From the NCBI RefSeq assembly GCF_001957135.1, contig NZ_MPHK01000008.1, positions 124,001 to 188,000 on the forward strand: DNA of 64,000 nucleotides, given 5' to 3'. The notes beneath the pieces were generated by a model, which ran no database searches, was not told the origin of the DNA, and saw only the letters and a list, made by a program, of their open reading frames with translations. Origin of the DNA: Shewanella sp. UCD-KL21 (GTDB lineage: Bacteria > Pseudomonadota > Gammaproteobacteria > Enterobacterales > Shewanellaceae). Made by a program: the position numbers and the translations under genes. Of the stretch, positions 37,643 to 49,333 are shown in pieces; position 1 is the stretch's first letter; the number at the start of each line of letters is the position of its first letter.

Positions 37643-38764
37643 ATGAACAAAGTGGTGATTTCAGGAAGTGGACTTTACACCCCACCCCATAGCATTAGTA
37701 ATGAAGAGCTGGTAACAAGCCTTAATAGTTACGTCGACCAATATAACAGCCAGCATGCCAGCTCAATCGCGAATGGTGAGCTAAACGCATTAGCCCACTC
37801 ATCAGCAGAATTTATCGAAAAAGCCTCAGGAATTAAGCAGCGTTATGTGATGGTCAAAGAGGGCATTTTAGACACAAACATCATGATGCCTTTGATAAAA
37901 GACCGCCCAAGTACTGAATTATCTATGCAGGCTGAAATGGGTATCGCGGCGGCGAATAAAGCCTTAGCTCAGGCTAAACTGCTCGCCAGTGACATTGACT
38001 TAGTGATTGTTGCCTGCGCTTATACTCAGCGCTCATACCCTGCAATCGCCATCGAAATTCAGCAAGCCATGGGCACAAAGGGCTTTGCCTATGACATGTT
38101 GGTGGCGTGTTCGTCAGCCACGTTTTCCATAGTCAATGCCGTCAATGCGGTGCAGTCAGGTACAGCGTCTAGGGTATTGGTGATCAACCCTGAAATATGT
38201 TCGCCGCAGGTTAATTATCGCGATCGCGATAGCCACTTTATTTTTGGCGATGTCGCCACCGCTGTGGTGGTTGAAAAAGCGAACAATGCGCACACCGAGT
38301 TTGCTTTTAATGTGTTGTCGAGCAAATGCGTGACTGATTACTCTAATAATATCCGCAGTAACTTTGGTCATATGAATCGTTGTGATCCTCTCAATGCTAA
38401 CAGCAGTGATAAGTTGTTCCATCAACAAGGGCGTAAGGTATTTAAAGAGTTGCTGCCGATGATTTATCAGCATTTAGACAAGCAACTCGAACAAGAGCTG
38501 ATACAAGCCAATGAATTTAAACGCTTGTGGTTACATCAAGCCAATATCAATATGAATCAGTTTGTGGTGCGTAAACTGCTCGGTGACAATGTGGATGCAG
38601 CGCAGGCACCAGTGGTATTAGATGAATACGCAAACACGGCTTCTGCGGGATCGATTATAGCTTTTAATAAATATAATCAGGACTTTAAAACTGGTGATTT
38701 AGGTCTGCTTTGCTCGTTTGGAGCAGGCTACTCTGTTGGCAGTATTATTTTAGAGAAAACCTAA
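37643..38764 (+). CDS. Beta-ketoacyl-ACP synthase III-like enzyme (FabH family)
   Basis: 373 residues, longer than housekeeping FabH (about 320). The thiolase-fold Cys-His-Asn triad is present: YDMLVACSSATFSIVNAVNA, RLWLHQANINMNQFVVRK and LDEYANTASAGSIIAF. IFGDVATAVVVEK and LCSFGAGYSVGSIIL are family motifs. FabH enzymes join an acyl-CoA to malonyl-ACP; longer paralogues of this kind start special fatty-acid or polyketide chains. A second FabH is common in Shewanella, but the acyl group cannot be read here. It is divergent from cysK, and no acyl carrier protein or other pathway gene is adjacent; the O-methyltransferase is the only nearby tailoring-type enzyme. Confidence 0.88.
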   Translation: MNKVVISGSGLYTPPHSISNEELVTSLNSYVDQYNSQHASSIANGELNALAHSSAEFIEKASGIKQRYVMVKEGILDTNIMMPLIKDRPSTELSMQAEMGIAAANKALAQAKLLASDIDLVIVACAYTQRSYPAIAIEIQQAMGTKGFAYDMLVACSSATFSIVNAVNAVQSGTASRVLVINPEICSPQVNYRDRDSHFIFGDVATAVVVEKANNAHTEFAFNVLSSKCVTDYSNNIRSNFGHMNRCDPLNANSSDKLFHQQGRKVFKELLPMIYQHLDKQLEQELIQANEFKRLWLHQANINMNQFVVRKLLGDNVDAAQAPVVLDEYANTASAGSIIAFNKYNQDFKTGDLGLLCSFGAGYSVGSIILEKT

Positions 38765-38793
38765 TTTTAACTGTGTGTACTTTCAGCTAAATC

Positions 38794-38819
38794 AAAAAGA
38801 CTGCCAAGGCAGTCTTTTT
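38794..38819 (+). terminator. Terminator after the FabH-like gene
   Basis: AAAAAGACTGCC and GGCAGTCTTTTT pair in a compact hairpin ending in a T run; also usable on the minus strand. Confidence 0.92.
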
Positions 38820-38850
38820 GATCATCAATGGGTAAAACCTTGAGTAACTA

Positions 38851-38880
38851 AGCAACTAACGGCTAGCAACTAACAGCTAG
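38851..38880. repeat. 14-bp tandem repeat, two copies, abutting a stop codon
   Basis: AGCAACTAACGGCT is followed directly by AGCAACTAACAGCT; the second copy overlaps the stop codon of the DUF5916 gene on the minus strand. Confidence 0.7.
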
Positions 38881-41273
38881 AGCAACCAGGCATAACTTAC
38901 TTTCATAAAGTAGGTTTTATCTTTTTGGGTTAATGAATCGATTTCATCGGTAGCGATCAAGCCGTCAGAGTAACCCAGATAAAATACACTTTGTGGATTT
39001 AGCTTATAGCCATATAAAATTTCATTGCCTAAATTCTGACTTTGCTTATTCGGCGATTGGTATTGATATAAACTTGGATCGCGCTCAATATCGGTATAGA
39101 CACTGCTTAAACGTAAAAAGCTATTTAAGCTGATTTGCCAATTGAGACGTAAATCAGTCAGGTTAGCGGTAAACAAAGTACCTTCATCAACATCAAGGGT
39201 TTGGTAGCGATGATTCACATCTAAGATGATTGACTCAGTCACCTTCCACTCCACCGCCGGGTTAAACATAGTCACAGTCGCCGCACGGTCGTTGGCGTAA
39301 TCAATATCATCGCCGTAGTTCATATCAATTTCTAATTTTAGTGACTCTATGGGGGTAAAGTTGGCATACAACCAATTGAAATTAATATCGTACATGGTGG
39401 TATTACCATCAATGGCCAATGTTGAGCCATCAAGGCGTCTACCTACGCGGTCCTTGTGAACAAAACCGGTTGATATATAACTTTGTAAACCGCCGTTAAA
39501 TTCAATATACACCTCAGCTTCTTGTTCAATTTTTTCATTATTTTGATTGTGGGTAATGTCCCAATCGCCGCCAAATACCACTTTGTTGAAAAAGTTTTCC
39601 ATTGGGTACCAAACATAATTACCGCCGGCGACAAACTTACTGGCATCAATTCGGTCAATAAAACCTAAGTCAGCTCTAAAGTCTTCACCAATGGATTCAT
39701 AACGGCTAAAGGCGCGCCAGTTACGACGTATATGGTCATAGCTTAACCGGTACATACTGTCGGAAAAGTTATCTTGCTTGTTGGTGCGCAGTACGCGTTC
39801 GTTATATTCACAATTACCCAACTCACAGCTTTGTGGCGGGGCGCTGCAATCCTCGCCTTGGCAAAACTGCTGAAATAAGTCATCAGGGTATTGCGTGTCT
39901 GAAAATACATATTGCCCGGTAAAGGTATCTTGCTCAGTGGGCTGATACTTGATATCAACACTGGCAATATAGTTATGGTAATTCTCAGAGGTTTTAGCGG
40001 TAACCAGGCCACCAAAAGAGAGCTTTTTGTTGGGGTCAAAGCGGTACCTTGCGGCAAGGTTATAGCTTTCTTCATCAATACTGGCGATATCTGAACTTAA
40101 GTTACCCGGGATTAAAAACTGGGTGCTTTCGTCATTAGCCGCTAACACAGCTAAAGTATGATCATCAGTTTTACTGGTAAGCTTTAGCCCATAATCAGGC
40201 GAGGCAATATTACGAGTGTGCAATAGGCTTAATTGGGTATCAAAATAATCTTTGTTATCTAAAAAGAAAGCACGTTTTTCTGGATAAAACAGCGCAAAGG
40301 TATTGTTAACATCTAGCTGACCAGAATCGGCTTCTACTTGGGAAAAGTCAGGATTAATCGTGGCATTTAATAGAGTGGTGGGGGTAATGCCCCAACGTAA
40401 ATCTAGCCCTGCTTCAATGTGATTATCATCTTCCCAAGGCTGATTTGGAACAAGCTCTCGTTGATTATTACTGGTTGCCACCACTGATGGCGTGATTTGA
40501 ATGTCTTTACCTTGTTTAGCGCCAGCAAGCCCTGTTACGGTGCCGAGCTGGCATAATTGACATGACACATTACGATCAATTTTATGGCTTGATATACGGT
40601 GGGTTTCATTTCTTGGGTAAAAACGAATTAACTCAATGCCCCAAGTTTGCAGGTCTTTATTGTCATCAAAGTTAAATAGTCTTAATGGCAGCTCTAATTC
40701 AACTTGATAACCTTGGGCTGTGATCTGACCGCTGGCATACCAAATGCCATCCCAAGCATCACTTTCTTCACCTGTTAGCTCGTTTTCAATGGAGTCATTT
40801 TGAACCCCATAAGGGTTGATAAAAAACTGATAGGCAAGGCGAGCATTATTAAAGGTGTCGAGCTTAATACCGACTTGATCATCACCCCATGAGCTATCAC
40901 GGTCTCGAAGATTGCTGCGGATCTGTTCAGGGTTTGGGTCATTAGCTAAAAAGGCAACAAACAAACTGGTTTCTGTGGCAAAGATTTTTGCTTCCGTGCT
41001 AACGGGGGCGGCAATATTTTCACCCGGTGAGGTTTCATATTTAAGCTGCATAGTGGCAGCTTGTTGCCACTGTGGCTCATTCAACTCGCCATCGATTTCT
41101 ACAGCCTCGGATAAGGTTGGAATCGCAATATTAAATTGACTTGCATCACCAGCGATAACAGAAGCAGGGAGCAGAAAAGTGCTAAAAAACGCGCTTAAAA
41201 TAGCTGCGCTTCTAATGGTGGAATGTGATAGAAACAAAGGTGTTGTCAGGTATTTATTCACAATATTTCTCAT
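38877..41273 (-). CDS. DUF5916 outer-membrane protein with CBM9-like N-terminal domain
   Basis: 798 residues with a long signal sequence (cleavage after about VIAGDA). Residues about 50-250 are a CBM9-like carbohydrate-binding domain: AVEIDGELNEPQWQQAATM, FVAFLANDPNPEQIRSNLRDRDSSWGDDQVGI in parts, then GYQVELELPLRLFNF. The rest is DUF5916, a beta-strand-rich barrel-like region (NATINPDFSQVEADSGQLDVN, FFLDNKDYFDTQLSLLHTR in parts) with strand-ending aromatic residues, finishing KVSYAWLL, a typical outer-membrane C-terminus. Two Cys-containing loops are present (SCQLCQLG; FCQGEDC with CELGNC). The role is unknown; binding or handling of glycans at the surface is inferred from the domain. It is monocistronic and reads towards the FabH-like gene. 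Confidence 0.85.
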   Translation of the reverse strand: MRNIVNKYLTTPLFLSHSTIRSAAILSAFFSTFLLPASVIAGDASQFNIAIPTLSEAVEIDGELNEPQWQQAATMQLKYETSPGENIAAPVSTEAKIFATETSLFVAFLANDPNPEQIRSNLRDRDSSWGDDQVGIKLDTFNNARLAYQFFINPYGVQNDSIENELTGEESDAWDGIWYASGQITAQGYQVELELPLRLFNFDDNKDLQTWGIELIRFYPRNETHRISSHKIDRNVSCQLCQLGTVTGLAGAKQGKDIQITPSVVATSNNQRELVPNQPWEDDNHIEAGLDLRWGITPTTLLNATINPDFSQVEADSGQLDVNNTFALFYPEKRAFFLDNKDYFDTQLSLLHTRNIASPDYGLKLTSKTDDHTLAVLAANDESTQFLIPGNLSSDIASIDEESYNLAARYRFDPNKKLSFGGLVTAKTSENYHNYIASVDIKYQPTEQDTFTGQYVFSDTQYPDDLFQQFCQGEDCSAPPQSCELGNCEYNERVLRTNKQDNFSDSMYRLSYDHIRRNWRAFSRYESIGEDFRADLGFIDRIDASKFVAGGNYVWYPMENFFNKVVFGGDWDITHNQNNEKIEQEAEVYIEFNGGLQSYISTGFVHKDRVGRRLDGSTLAIDGNTTMYDINFNWLYANFTPIESLKLEIDMNYGDDIDYANDRAATVTMFNPAVEWKVTESIILDVNHRYQTLDVDEGTLFTANLTDLRLNWQISLNSFLRLSSVYTDIERDPSLYQYQSPNKQSQNLGNEILYGYKLNPQSVFYLGYSDGLIATDEIDSLTQKDKTYFMKVSYAWLL

Positions 41274-41383
41274 GATGGATCTGTAACTTATTGTTAGTTT
41301 GCGAGATTGTCGCAGAAAGTCATACTAAAGTCGTTAATTTTATGTGATTAAAATGTTTTTATTTGTTGCTGATTTTGAGGCGG

Positions 41384-41474
41384 TTGAGTTTACAGGCTTG
41401 GGTTAAAGACTTAAGTTTTAGAGCTTGAGTTAAAGACTTGAGTTTAAAGGCTTAGCTTGAGGGCTTGAAATTAA
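41384..41474. repeat. Degenerate 13-14 bp tandem repeat, at least five copies
   Basis: Units read like TTGAGTTTAAAGGC, alternating 13 and 14 bases, then decay. It lies in the 417-base gap upstream of the DUF5916 gene and downstream of cysZ. The rest of the gap is AT-rich, with only the cysZ terminator. Confidence 0.8.
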
Positions 41475-41613
41475 CAATGGCTAAATATTTACTTGTAAAC
41501 AACTGGGGTGACTGTTCGATAGGGCGCTTTCTATAGTTAGCCTCACATGAATACTTAAAAAAAACTATTAATCAGAGCATTAGTCAGAGGTCTCAGTAAG
41601 AGACAGATATGCA

Positions 41614-41645
41614 ATAAAAAGCCTCAACCAAATGTCGAGGCTTGT
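41614..41645 (-). terminator. Terminator after cysZ
   Basis: AAGCCTC (41619-41625) and GAGGCTT (41637-41643) pair; on the minus strand the hairpin runs into TTTTTA. Confidence 0.88.
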
Positions 41646-41690
41646 TGATATCGATTCAGCACAATTAACAACGATATTCTAATTGCGAAA

Positions 41691-42455
41691 TTATTCAGGC
41701 GCTATTTCTGGATGCTTATAAGCATCACGGTATTTATCAACCCACATGGCGGTGGCGCCGCAAATAGCGACTGGCATGACGATAAAGTTCACAATCGGGA
41801 TCATTGAAAACAGCGTTACTGTGGCGCCAAAGGTGTAGCTAGTGCCTTTAGTTTGATTGAGGGCAAACTTCATATCCTCAAACGGCACCTTATGGTTATC
41901 GAATGGAAAGTCGCAATACTGAATTGCCATCATCCACGCACTGAATAAAAACCATAAAACGGGGGCGGCGGTTTGGCCAACAACAGGCACGATAAATAAC
42001 ACTAAAAACAGTAATGCTCTTGGCAGGTAGTACTTTAATTTAGTCCACTCTCGGCCCATTATTCGCGGCAAATCTTTAATTAAATCTACCGTAGTGCCAG
42101 AGTTAAGTGACTTACCCGTTAAGTGCATCTCAACTTTTTCAGCCAGCAGGCCATTAAAGGGCGCAGCTATCCAGTTCATCACTGAGCTAAAGATAAATGA
42201 CATCACCACTAATAAGCTCACTACCGCCAGTGGCCACAGGAAAAAATTTAACCATGTGAGGTATTCGGGGATTTGGCCGTTCATCCAAGCAAACATTTCA
42301 TCTAATTTACCAATGGCAAAATAAATGACCGTTGAGAATAAAACTAAGTTAACCATTAATGGAATGAAGACAAATGTTCTTAGCCCCGGTTGTTTTATGA
42401 GCTTAAACCCATCCATAAAATAATTAACACCACTTTTCATTGGTTTAATTGGCAT
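41691..42455 (-). CDS. cysZ: CysZ sulfate transporter
   Basis: 254 residues of the EI24/CysZ family. The N-terminus YFMDGFKLIKQPGLRTFVFIPLMVNLVLF, membrane segments (residues about 30-50, 68-95, 145-175, 205-230), and the loop FSSVMNWIAAPFNGLLAEKVEMHLTG match CysZ. It imports sulfate across the inner membrane for cysteine biosynthesis. It is divergent from smc-zipA-ligA; E. coli has cysZ next to zipA-ligA, and here smc is inserted between. A terminator follows the gene. Confidence 0.93.
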   Translation of the reverse strand: MPIKPMKSGVNYFMDGFKLIKQPGLRTFVFIPLMVNLVLFSTVIYFAIGKLDEMFAWMNGQIPEYLTWLNFFLWPLAVVSLLVVMSFIFSSVMNWIAAPFNGLLAEKVEMHLTGKSLNSGTTVDLIKDLPRIMGREWTKLKYYLPRALLFLVLFIVPVVGQTAAPVLWFLFSAWMMAIQYCDFPFDNHKVPFEDMKFALNQTKGTSYTFGATVTLFSMIPIVNFIVMPVAICGATAMWVDKYRDAYKHPEIAPE

Positions 42456-42659
42456 CGATTACATCCTTGAAAAAACTAGTTATGATGATTGTGGTGATGC
42501 ATTGAGCGGAAAACAAGCCTTAAAGTGTGTTTAAGTCATAAAAATCGTTACAAAATGCAGCGCGATTGGTAAAGTTGTACTTTATCCGTCTTACGCAGAC
42601 CAGATGATTATTCATCGACGCTTCTTATTCAATCTCACTGGAACAACTTCACAAGCATA

Positions 42660-45600
42660 ATGCGATTAAAACAAATAAAACTTGCTGGCTTTAAGTCGTT
42701 CGTTGACTCCACCAAAATTCCCTTTAACCAACCTTTAACGGCCATTATAGGCCCCAATGGGTGTGGTAAATCCAATGTGATTGATGCCGTGCGCTGGGTG
42801 CTAGGCGAAAGCTCTGCCAAGCATTTGCGTGGCGACTCGATGATGGATGTGATTTTTAATGGCTCTAGCGCCAGAAAACCTGTGTCAGTTGCCAGCATTG
42901 AGTTGAGCTTTGAAAATCTCGATGGTCGATTAGCAGGCCAATATGCCAGTTATCAAGAAATATCGGTAAAAAGACAAGTCAGTCGCGATGGTGACTCAAA
43001 TTACTTTTTGAATGGTCAAAAGTGTCGCCGTAAAGATATTACTGATTTATTTATGGGCACAGGTTTGGGCCCTCGCAGCTATGCCATTATCGAGCAGGGG
43101 ACGATTTCGCGTCTTATTGAATCTAAACCCCAAGAACTGCGGGTTTTTATTGAAGAAGCCGCAGGGATTTCCCGTTATAAAGAACGCCGCCGAGAAACCG
43201 AAAACCGCATTCGTCATACCCGTGAAAATCTAGAGCGATTGGGCGATATTCGCTTAGAGCTCGGTAGCCAAATCGACAAGCTTGAACAACAAGCGCAGGC
43301 CGCCAAGCAATATCGTGAGTTTAAGCAACAAGAACGCGACTTACATGCGCAATTGTTGGTGATGCGTTATCAAGAACTTAAAAGCCAAAGCGACAATATT
43401 GCCCAAGAGATTTTACAACTTGAAGTTAATTTAGCATCAGCCAATGCTGATGGTGAAACCACTGAATTAACCCTTACTCAGTTTAAAACCCAAATTGCGG
43501 AGTTAACTGCAGCTGAGCAACAGTTGGTGGCCGAGTATTATCAAGCAGGCACTGAAATCGCTAAGCTTGAACAACAGCTTAAACATCAACAGCTACAAGA
43601 TAATCAGCTGGAAAAACAATTAGCAGATCTCATTTCGCAGCAGCAAGTTGCCAGCAATGGGTTACAAGCCTTGATGCTGCAAGAGCAACAGTTGACTGCA
43701 CAACTGGCTGAGGGCAAACCTGAACTTGTTGCAGCAGAACAAGCGCTGGGCATTATTGATGCTCAGCTGCAAGATGTTGAGCAAAAAGCGGCAGACTTAC
43801 AGCAGCATTTATCGGTGTTATCTGATGGCGCGGCGAATGCCAAAATGGCAGCGGCATTAACCCAGAGTAAATTGCAGCATCAACAACAAATGCTGTCGCA
43901 GCAGCAAAAACAGTTAATCGAACTTAGCGCTGAGCAGCAGCGAAATACTGAGTCTGACTCACAAGCTGAATTAACCGCGCTTGACCTCAAGTTAGCCGCC
44001 CTTAAAGAGCAACTTGAGTTAGAAGATGAAATAAAACATCAACTCACTGATCAGCTTGAAGATAAGCAACAACAGCTGGCTCAGGCAAGTGAAGATTACC
44101 AGCAGCAAAAACAGCAGTTATCGTCATTAAGCGCCAGAAGTGAGCTGATTGAGCAATGGCTAACCACCAATGACGATGAGCAGCAAGCCTTGTGGCAAAC
44201 CATTGAGGTGACGCCAGGCTGGGAAAAGGCTGTTGATGTATTACTGCAAGGCATTTTAGCCACCAAAGTGATTGATGCCGGTGAAGCAACTGACCCATCA
44301 GTGAGTGGTTTTATTGCTACCGCTGAGGTGAGCGCGCTCAATCACCAAATTAGCGCCGCGGTCAATTTATCCCCTTGGCTTCACCATGTAAGCTGGTGCG
44401 CCAGTGTTGATGAGGCAAAAGCGCAGCTTAAGCAGATAAGCTCAGATGGCATTATTGCCACCCAAGATGGCTATTTAGTCGGCCATGGTTTTGTCTTTAA
44501 AAAAACCGACTCAAAGCAATCACAGCTGGCTCTTAAAAATGAGTACCAGCAATTACAAATACAAATTAGCCAATTAAATGAGCAACTGTTGCAGTTGCAG
44601 CAGCAAGTGAGCTTACAAACTCAGCAAGTTGGCGATGCTCACGCGCAAATGAGTCAATCTCAGCTCAAGCATCATCAGTTGCAATTAGATTGCAGTAAGC
44701 TTGACGCCCAAAGTCAAAGCTTAATGCAGCAACAACAAGACAGATTGCGCCGCCAAAAAAGCCTTGATGAACAAGTGACCCAGCTGCAAGGGCAAATTGG
44801 CGCAGGGCAACAAGCCATTGAGCGATTAACTGCTGAGCTTGAGTTATCCCAGCAAACGCATCAACAGCAGTTGGCAACCCAGCAGCAAGTAAATCAAGAT
44901 TGGCAAACCGCCAGTCAGCAGCTACGAGATTATAAAGCTAACCGCAGTCAGCAAGAGCGTGACAGCAATAGTTGCCGGCAAAAAATGCAACAGTTGCACA
45001 CTCAAGCGGCAGTATTACAAGCCAATATTAGCCAGCAAACCCAGCTGAGCGAGTCCACCACAGCGCAAATCAAGCAGCTGCGGGAATCTCAGCGGCAAAC
45101 TAATGCCAGTTTAGGTGAGCAACAATTACAACAGCTGCAAACACAATTAAACGCGCAACTCGACATTCAGCAAGCAAAGCAACAATTGCTTAATTCAAAT
45201 CGTACCCAGCAGGCAGAGTTACAAACTCGGCTCGATAGTGCGGTATTGATTCAAAAACAACAGCTTGGTGCACTGCAAAACTTGACTCAGTCTCTCAGCG
45301 GGTTAAAGTTACGTCGTGAAGGATTAAAAGGTCAGGCCGATGGCCAATTTCAGTTACTTGAAGAACAACAGATAAATATTCAAGATGTGATAGCGCACAT
45401 TCCTGAAACGGCTAAAGTCATTGTATGGCAGCGAAACCTTGATAAAGTAAGGGCTCAAATCAGTCATTTAGGGGCCATTAACCTCGCGGCAATCGAAGAG
45501 TTTGAGCAGCAAAGTGAACGTAAGGCTTATTTAGATAATCAAGATAATGATTTAAATAAAGGCTTAGCCACACTTGAAGAGGCCATTCGTAAAATTGATA

Positions 45601-46085
45601 AGGAAACTCGCACTCGGTTTAAAACCACTTATGATGCGGTCAATGCGGACTTATCAAAGTTATTCCCTAAGGTCTTTGGCGGTGGTAAAGCCTATTTAGC
45701 CTTAACGGATGATGATTTACTTGAAACGGGTGTGACCATTATGGCGCAACCACCGGGTAAGAAGAATAGTACGATTCACCTTCTTAGTGGTGGAGAAAAA
45801 GCCTTAACCGCTTTATCATTAGTATTTGCCATATTTAGACTAAATCCAGCACCATTTTGTATGCTTGATGAAGTTGATGCACCCTTAGATGACGCCAATG
45901 TTGAGCGTTTTTGTCGCTTATTAAAAGAGATGTCACAGAGTGTGCAGTTTGTTTATATCAGCCATAATAAAATTACTATGGAAATGGCAGATCAATTAAT
46001 AGGTGTCACTATGCATGAACCGGGCGTTTCACGTATAGTCGCAGTAGATATCGAAGAAGCGGTGGCACTTGCCGACGCTGAATAA
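42660..46085 (+). CDS. smc: Chromosome segregation ATPase SMC
   Basis: 1141 residues with canonical SMC layout. The N-terminal Walker A is GPNGCGKSN (31-39). Two very long Gln-rich coiled coils (about 170-500 and 660-940) flank a hinge at about 510-640 (WEKAVDVLLQGILATKVIDAG). The C-terminal signature motif is LLSGGEKALTALSLVFAIF, followed by Walker B CMLDEVDAPLDDANV. SMC dimers load onto DNA with ScpA/ScpB and compact and separate chromosomes. The coiled coils are very rich in Gln (runs such as QQQLEQ-type), unlike the neighbours. It is first in a probable smc-zipA-ligA unit: 29 bases to zipA. Confidence 0.97.
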   Translation: MRLKQIKLAGFKSFVDSTKIPFNQPLTAIIGPNGCGKSNVIDAVRWVLGESSAKHLRGDSMMDVIFNGSSARKPVSVASIELSFENLDGRLAGQYASYQEISVKRQVSRDGDSNYFLNGQKCRRKDITDLFMGTGLGPRSYAIIEQGTISRLIESKPQELRVFIEEAAGISRYKERRRETENRIRHTRENLERLGDIRLELGSQIDKLEQQAQAAKQYREFKQQERDLHAQLLVMRYQELKSQSDNIAQEILQLEVNLASANADGETTELTLTQFKTQIAELTAAEQQLVAEYYQAGTEIAKLEQQLKHQQLQDNQLEKQLADLISQQQVASNGLQALMLQEQQLTAQLAEGKPELVAAEQALGIIDAQLQDVEQKAADLQQHLSVLSDGAANAKMAAALTQSKLQHQQQMLSQQQKQLIELSAEQQRNTESDSQAELTALDLKLAALKEQLELEDEIKHQLTDQLEDKQQQLAQASEDYQQQKQQLSSLSARSELIEQWLTTNDDEQQALWQTIEVTPGWEKAVDVLLQGILATKVIDAGEATDPSVSGFIATAEVSALNHQISAAVNLSPWLHHVSWCASVDEAKAQLKQISSDGIIATQDGYLVGHGFVFKKTDSKQSQLALKNEYQQLQIQISQLNEQLLQLQQQVSLQTQQVGDAHAQMSQSQLKHHQLQLDCSKLDAQSQSLMQQQQDRLRRQKSLDEQVTQLQGQIGAGQQAIERLTAELELSQQTHQQQLATQQQVNQDWQTASQQLRDYKANRSQQERDSNSCRQKMQQLHTQAAVLQANISQQTQLSESTTAQIKQLRESQRQTNASLGEQQLQQLQTQLNAQLDIQQAKQQLLNSNRTQQAELQTRLDSAVLIQKQQLGALQNLTQSLSGLKLRREGLKGQADGQFQLLEEQQINIQDVIAHIPETAKVIVWQRNLDKVRAQISHLGAINLAAIEEFEQQSERKAYLDNQDNDLNKGLATLEEAIRKIDKETRTRFKTTYDAVNADLSKLFPKVFGGGKAYLALTDDDLLETGVTIMAQPPGKKNSTIHLLSGGEKALTALSLVFAIFRLNPAPFCMLDEVDAPLDDANVERFCRLLKEMSQSVQFVYISHNKITMEMADQLIGVTMHEPGVSRIVAVDIEEAVALADAE

Positions 46086-46114
46086 ATAGAATAAATAGGA
46101 TTACAGGGTCACCA

Positions 46115-47200
46115 ATGGAAGATTTTCAACTGGTTTTGTCAATACTAGGCGCAATAGCGATTATCGCAGTATTGGTACATGGGTTTTGGTCTATTCGTAA
46201 ACAACAACCTAAAACGTTAAAAGACAACCCAATGACGGGCTTTTATAAAGGCCAAGCAGAGCAGCGTGACTCACAGGGGTTTGACGCTGATGGTATTGGT
46301 GAAGTGAGACGGGTTAAAGCTGATGACGTTTCAGTTGAGCCTGTTATGGGACAGTCAAAAGTTAGTCCACATTTAAAGCCTAATGTAAGCAGCAACAGTC
46401 AACTTGATACTGCAGAGCTAGAAATTACTGAAGCGGGTTCAAAAAAGGGCATTGGCCTGCAAAACCAATCAGCAGTGAATGCACAAGCGCCAAGTTATCA
46501 TCCGGGTAGAAAAGATCCCGTAATGACTACCGCTGCAACTAAGCCAGAGCCAGAGCCAGAGCCAGAGCATATACCAACCCAGCAAGCGCTGTTTGGTGAA
46601 GACTTTAATGATGAGTCTAATGAACCGTTTATTGACAACCCTATTGAACAAACGCCAGCAGCAACAACCGCTAAAGTGAATGTGAGCCCAGCAGGGCGCA
46701 CGGCAACAGCTCATCAGCCAGAAATTCAAACTCAGGCTCAAGCATCGCACACGCCACCCGTGGCTGAACCTGTAGAAGAGCCACTTGGCGAGCCACAAGA
46801 TGTATTAGTACTGCATGTGGTTGCCCGTGACGGTGAACAATTACATGGCGCCGAGCTATTACCTTGTTTGTTATCGCTTAACTTTAAATTCGGCGAGATG
46901 GATATTTTCCATCGTCATCAAGATAATGCCGGTAATGGCAAAGTGCTATTTTCCATGGCTAATATGTTAAAGCCAGGGGTATTTGACCCTGACAATATGG
47001 AACAGTTTGCCACTCAAGGTGTGGTGTTATTTATGACATTGCCTTGTCATGGCGATTCGTTAATGAATTTTTCAATTATGCTTAATTCAGCTCAGCAACT
47101 GGCTGATGACTTAGGTGCTGAAGTGTTAGATGACAAGCGTACTGCCTGGACCGACACCAATAAGCAGGCATACTTAAGCCGAATTCGAGCCGTTTCTTAA
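46115..47200 (+). CDS. zipA: Cell division protein ZipA
   Basis: 361 residues. A single N-terminal membrane segment (LVLSILGAIAIIAVLVHGFW, about 6-25) is followed by a basic patch, and then by a long Pro/Gln/Glu-rich linker with a hexanucleotide-coded PEPEPEPE run (near 145-155). The ZipA C-terminal FtsZ-binding domain is at about 220-355 (VLVLHVVARDGEQLHGAELLPCLLSLNFKFGEMDIFHRH in parts, KVLFSMANMLKPGVFDPDNM). ZipA anchors FtsZ at the division ring. ACAGGGTCACC precedes the start. Order smc-zipA-ligA is common in this lineage. Confidence 0.95.
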   Translation: MEDFQLVLSILGAIAIIAVLVHGFWSIRKQQPKTLKDNPMTGFYKGQAEQRDSQGFDADGIGEVRRVKADDVSVEPVMGQSKVSPHLKPNVSSNSQLDTAELEITEAGSKKGIGLQNQSAVNAQAPSYHPGRKDPVMTTAATKPEPEPEPEHIPTQQALFGEDFNDESNEPFIDNPIEQTPAATTAKVNVSPAGRTATAHQPEIQTQAQASHTPPVAEPVEEPLGEPQDVLVLHVVARDGEQLHGAELLPCLLSLNFKFGEMDIFHRHQDNAGNGKVLFSMANMLKPGVFDPDNMEQFATQGVVLFMTLPCHGDSLMNFSIMLNSAQQLADDLGAEVLDDKRTAWTDTNKQAYLSRIRAVS

Positions 47201-47220
47201 ATTTTATTATATTTTACAAT

Positions 47221-47250
47221 GAGGCCGCACTTGCGGCCTTGTTTGCTTTT
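47221..47250 (+). terminator. Weak terminator between zipA and ligA
   Basis: AGGCCGC ACTT GCGGCCT makes a 7-bp GC stem followed by TGTTTGCTTTTT. It ends a few bases before the ligA start region, so it could also affect ligA translation. Confidence 0.6.
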
Positions 47251-47253
47251 TAG

Positions 47254-49272
<2,019 letters not shown>

Positions 49273-49333
49273 ACACTTGTCATTAGTCACTATCAATTGC
49301 CTTTGACATAGCCTTAAATTATTAACAGCATAA

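Noticed and set aside
44044-44341. Minus-strand frames inside smc
   Set aside because: They mirror the Gln-rich coiled-coil coding sequence; smc is intact and clearly coding on the plus strand.
46469-46798. Minus-strand frame opposite zipA
   Set aside because: Its low-complexity Trp/Leu run is the complement of the Pro-Glu repeat of zipA.
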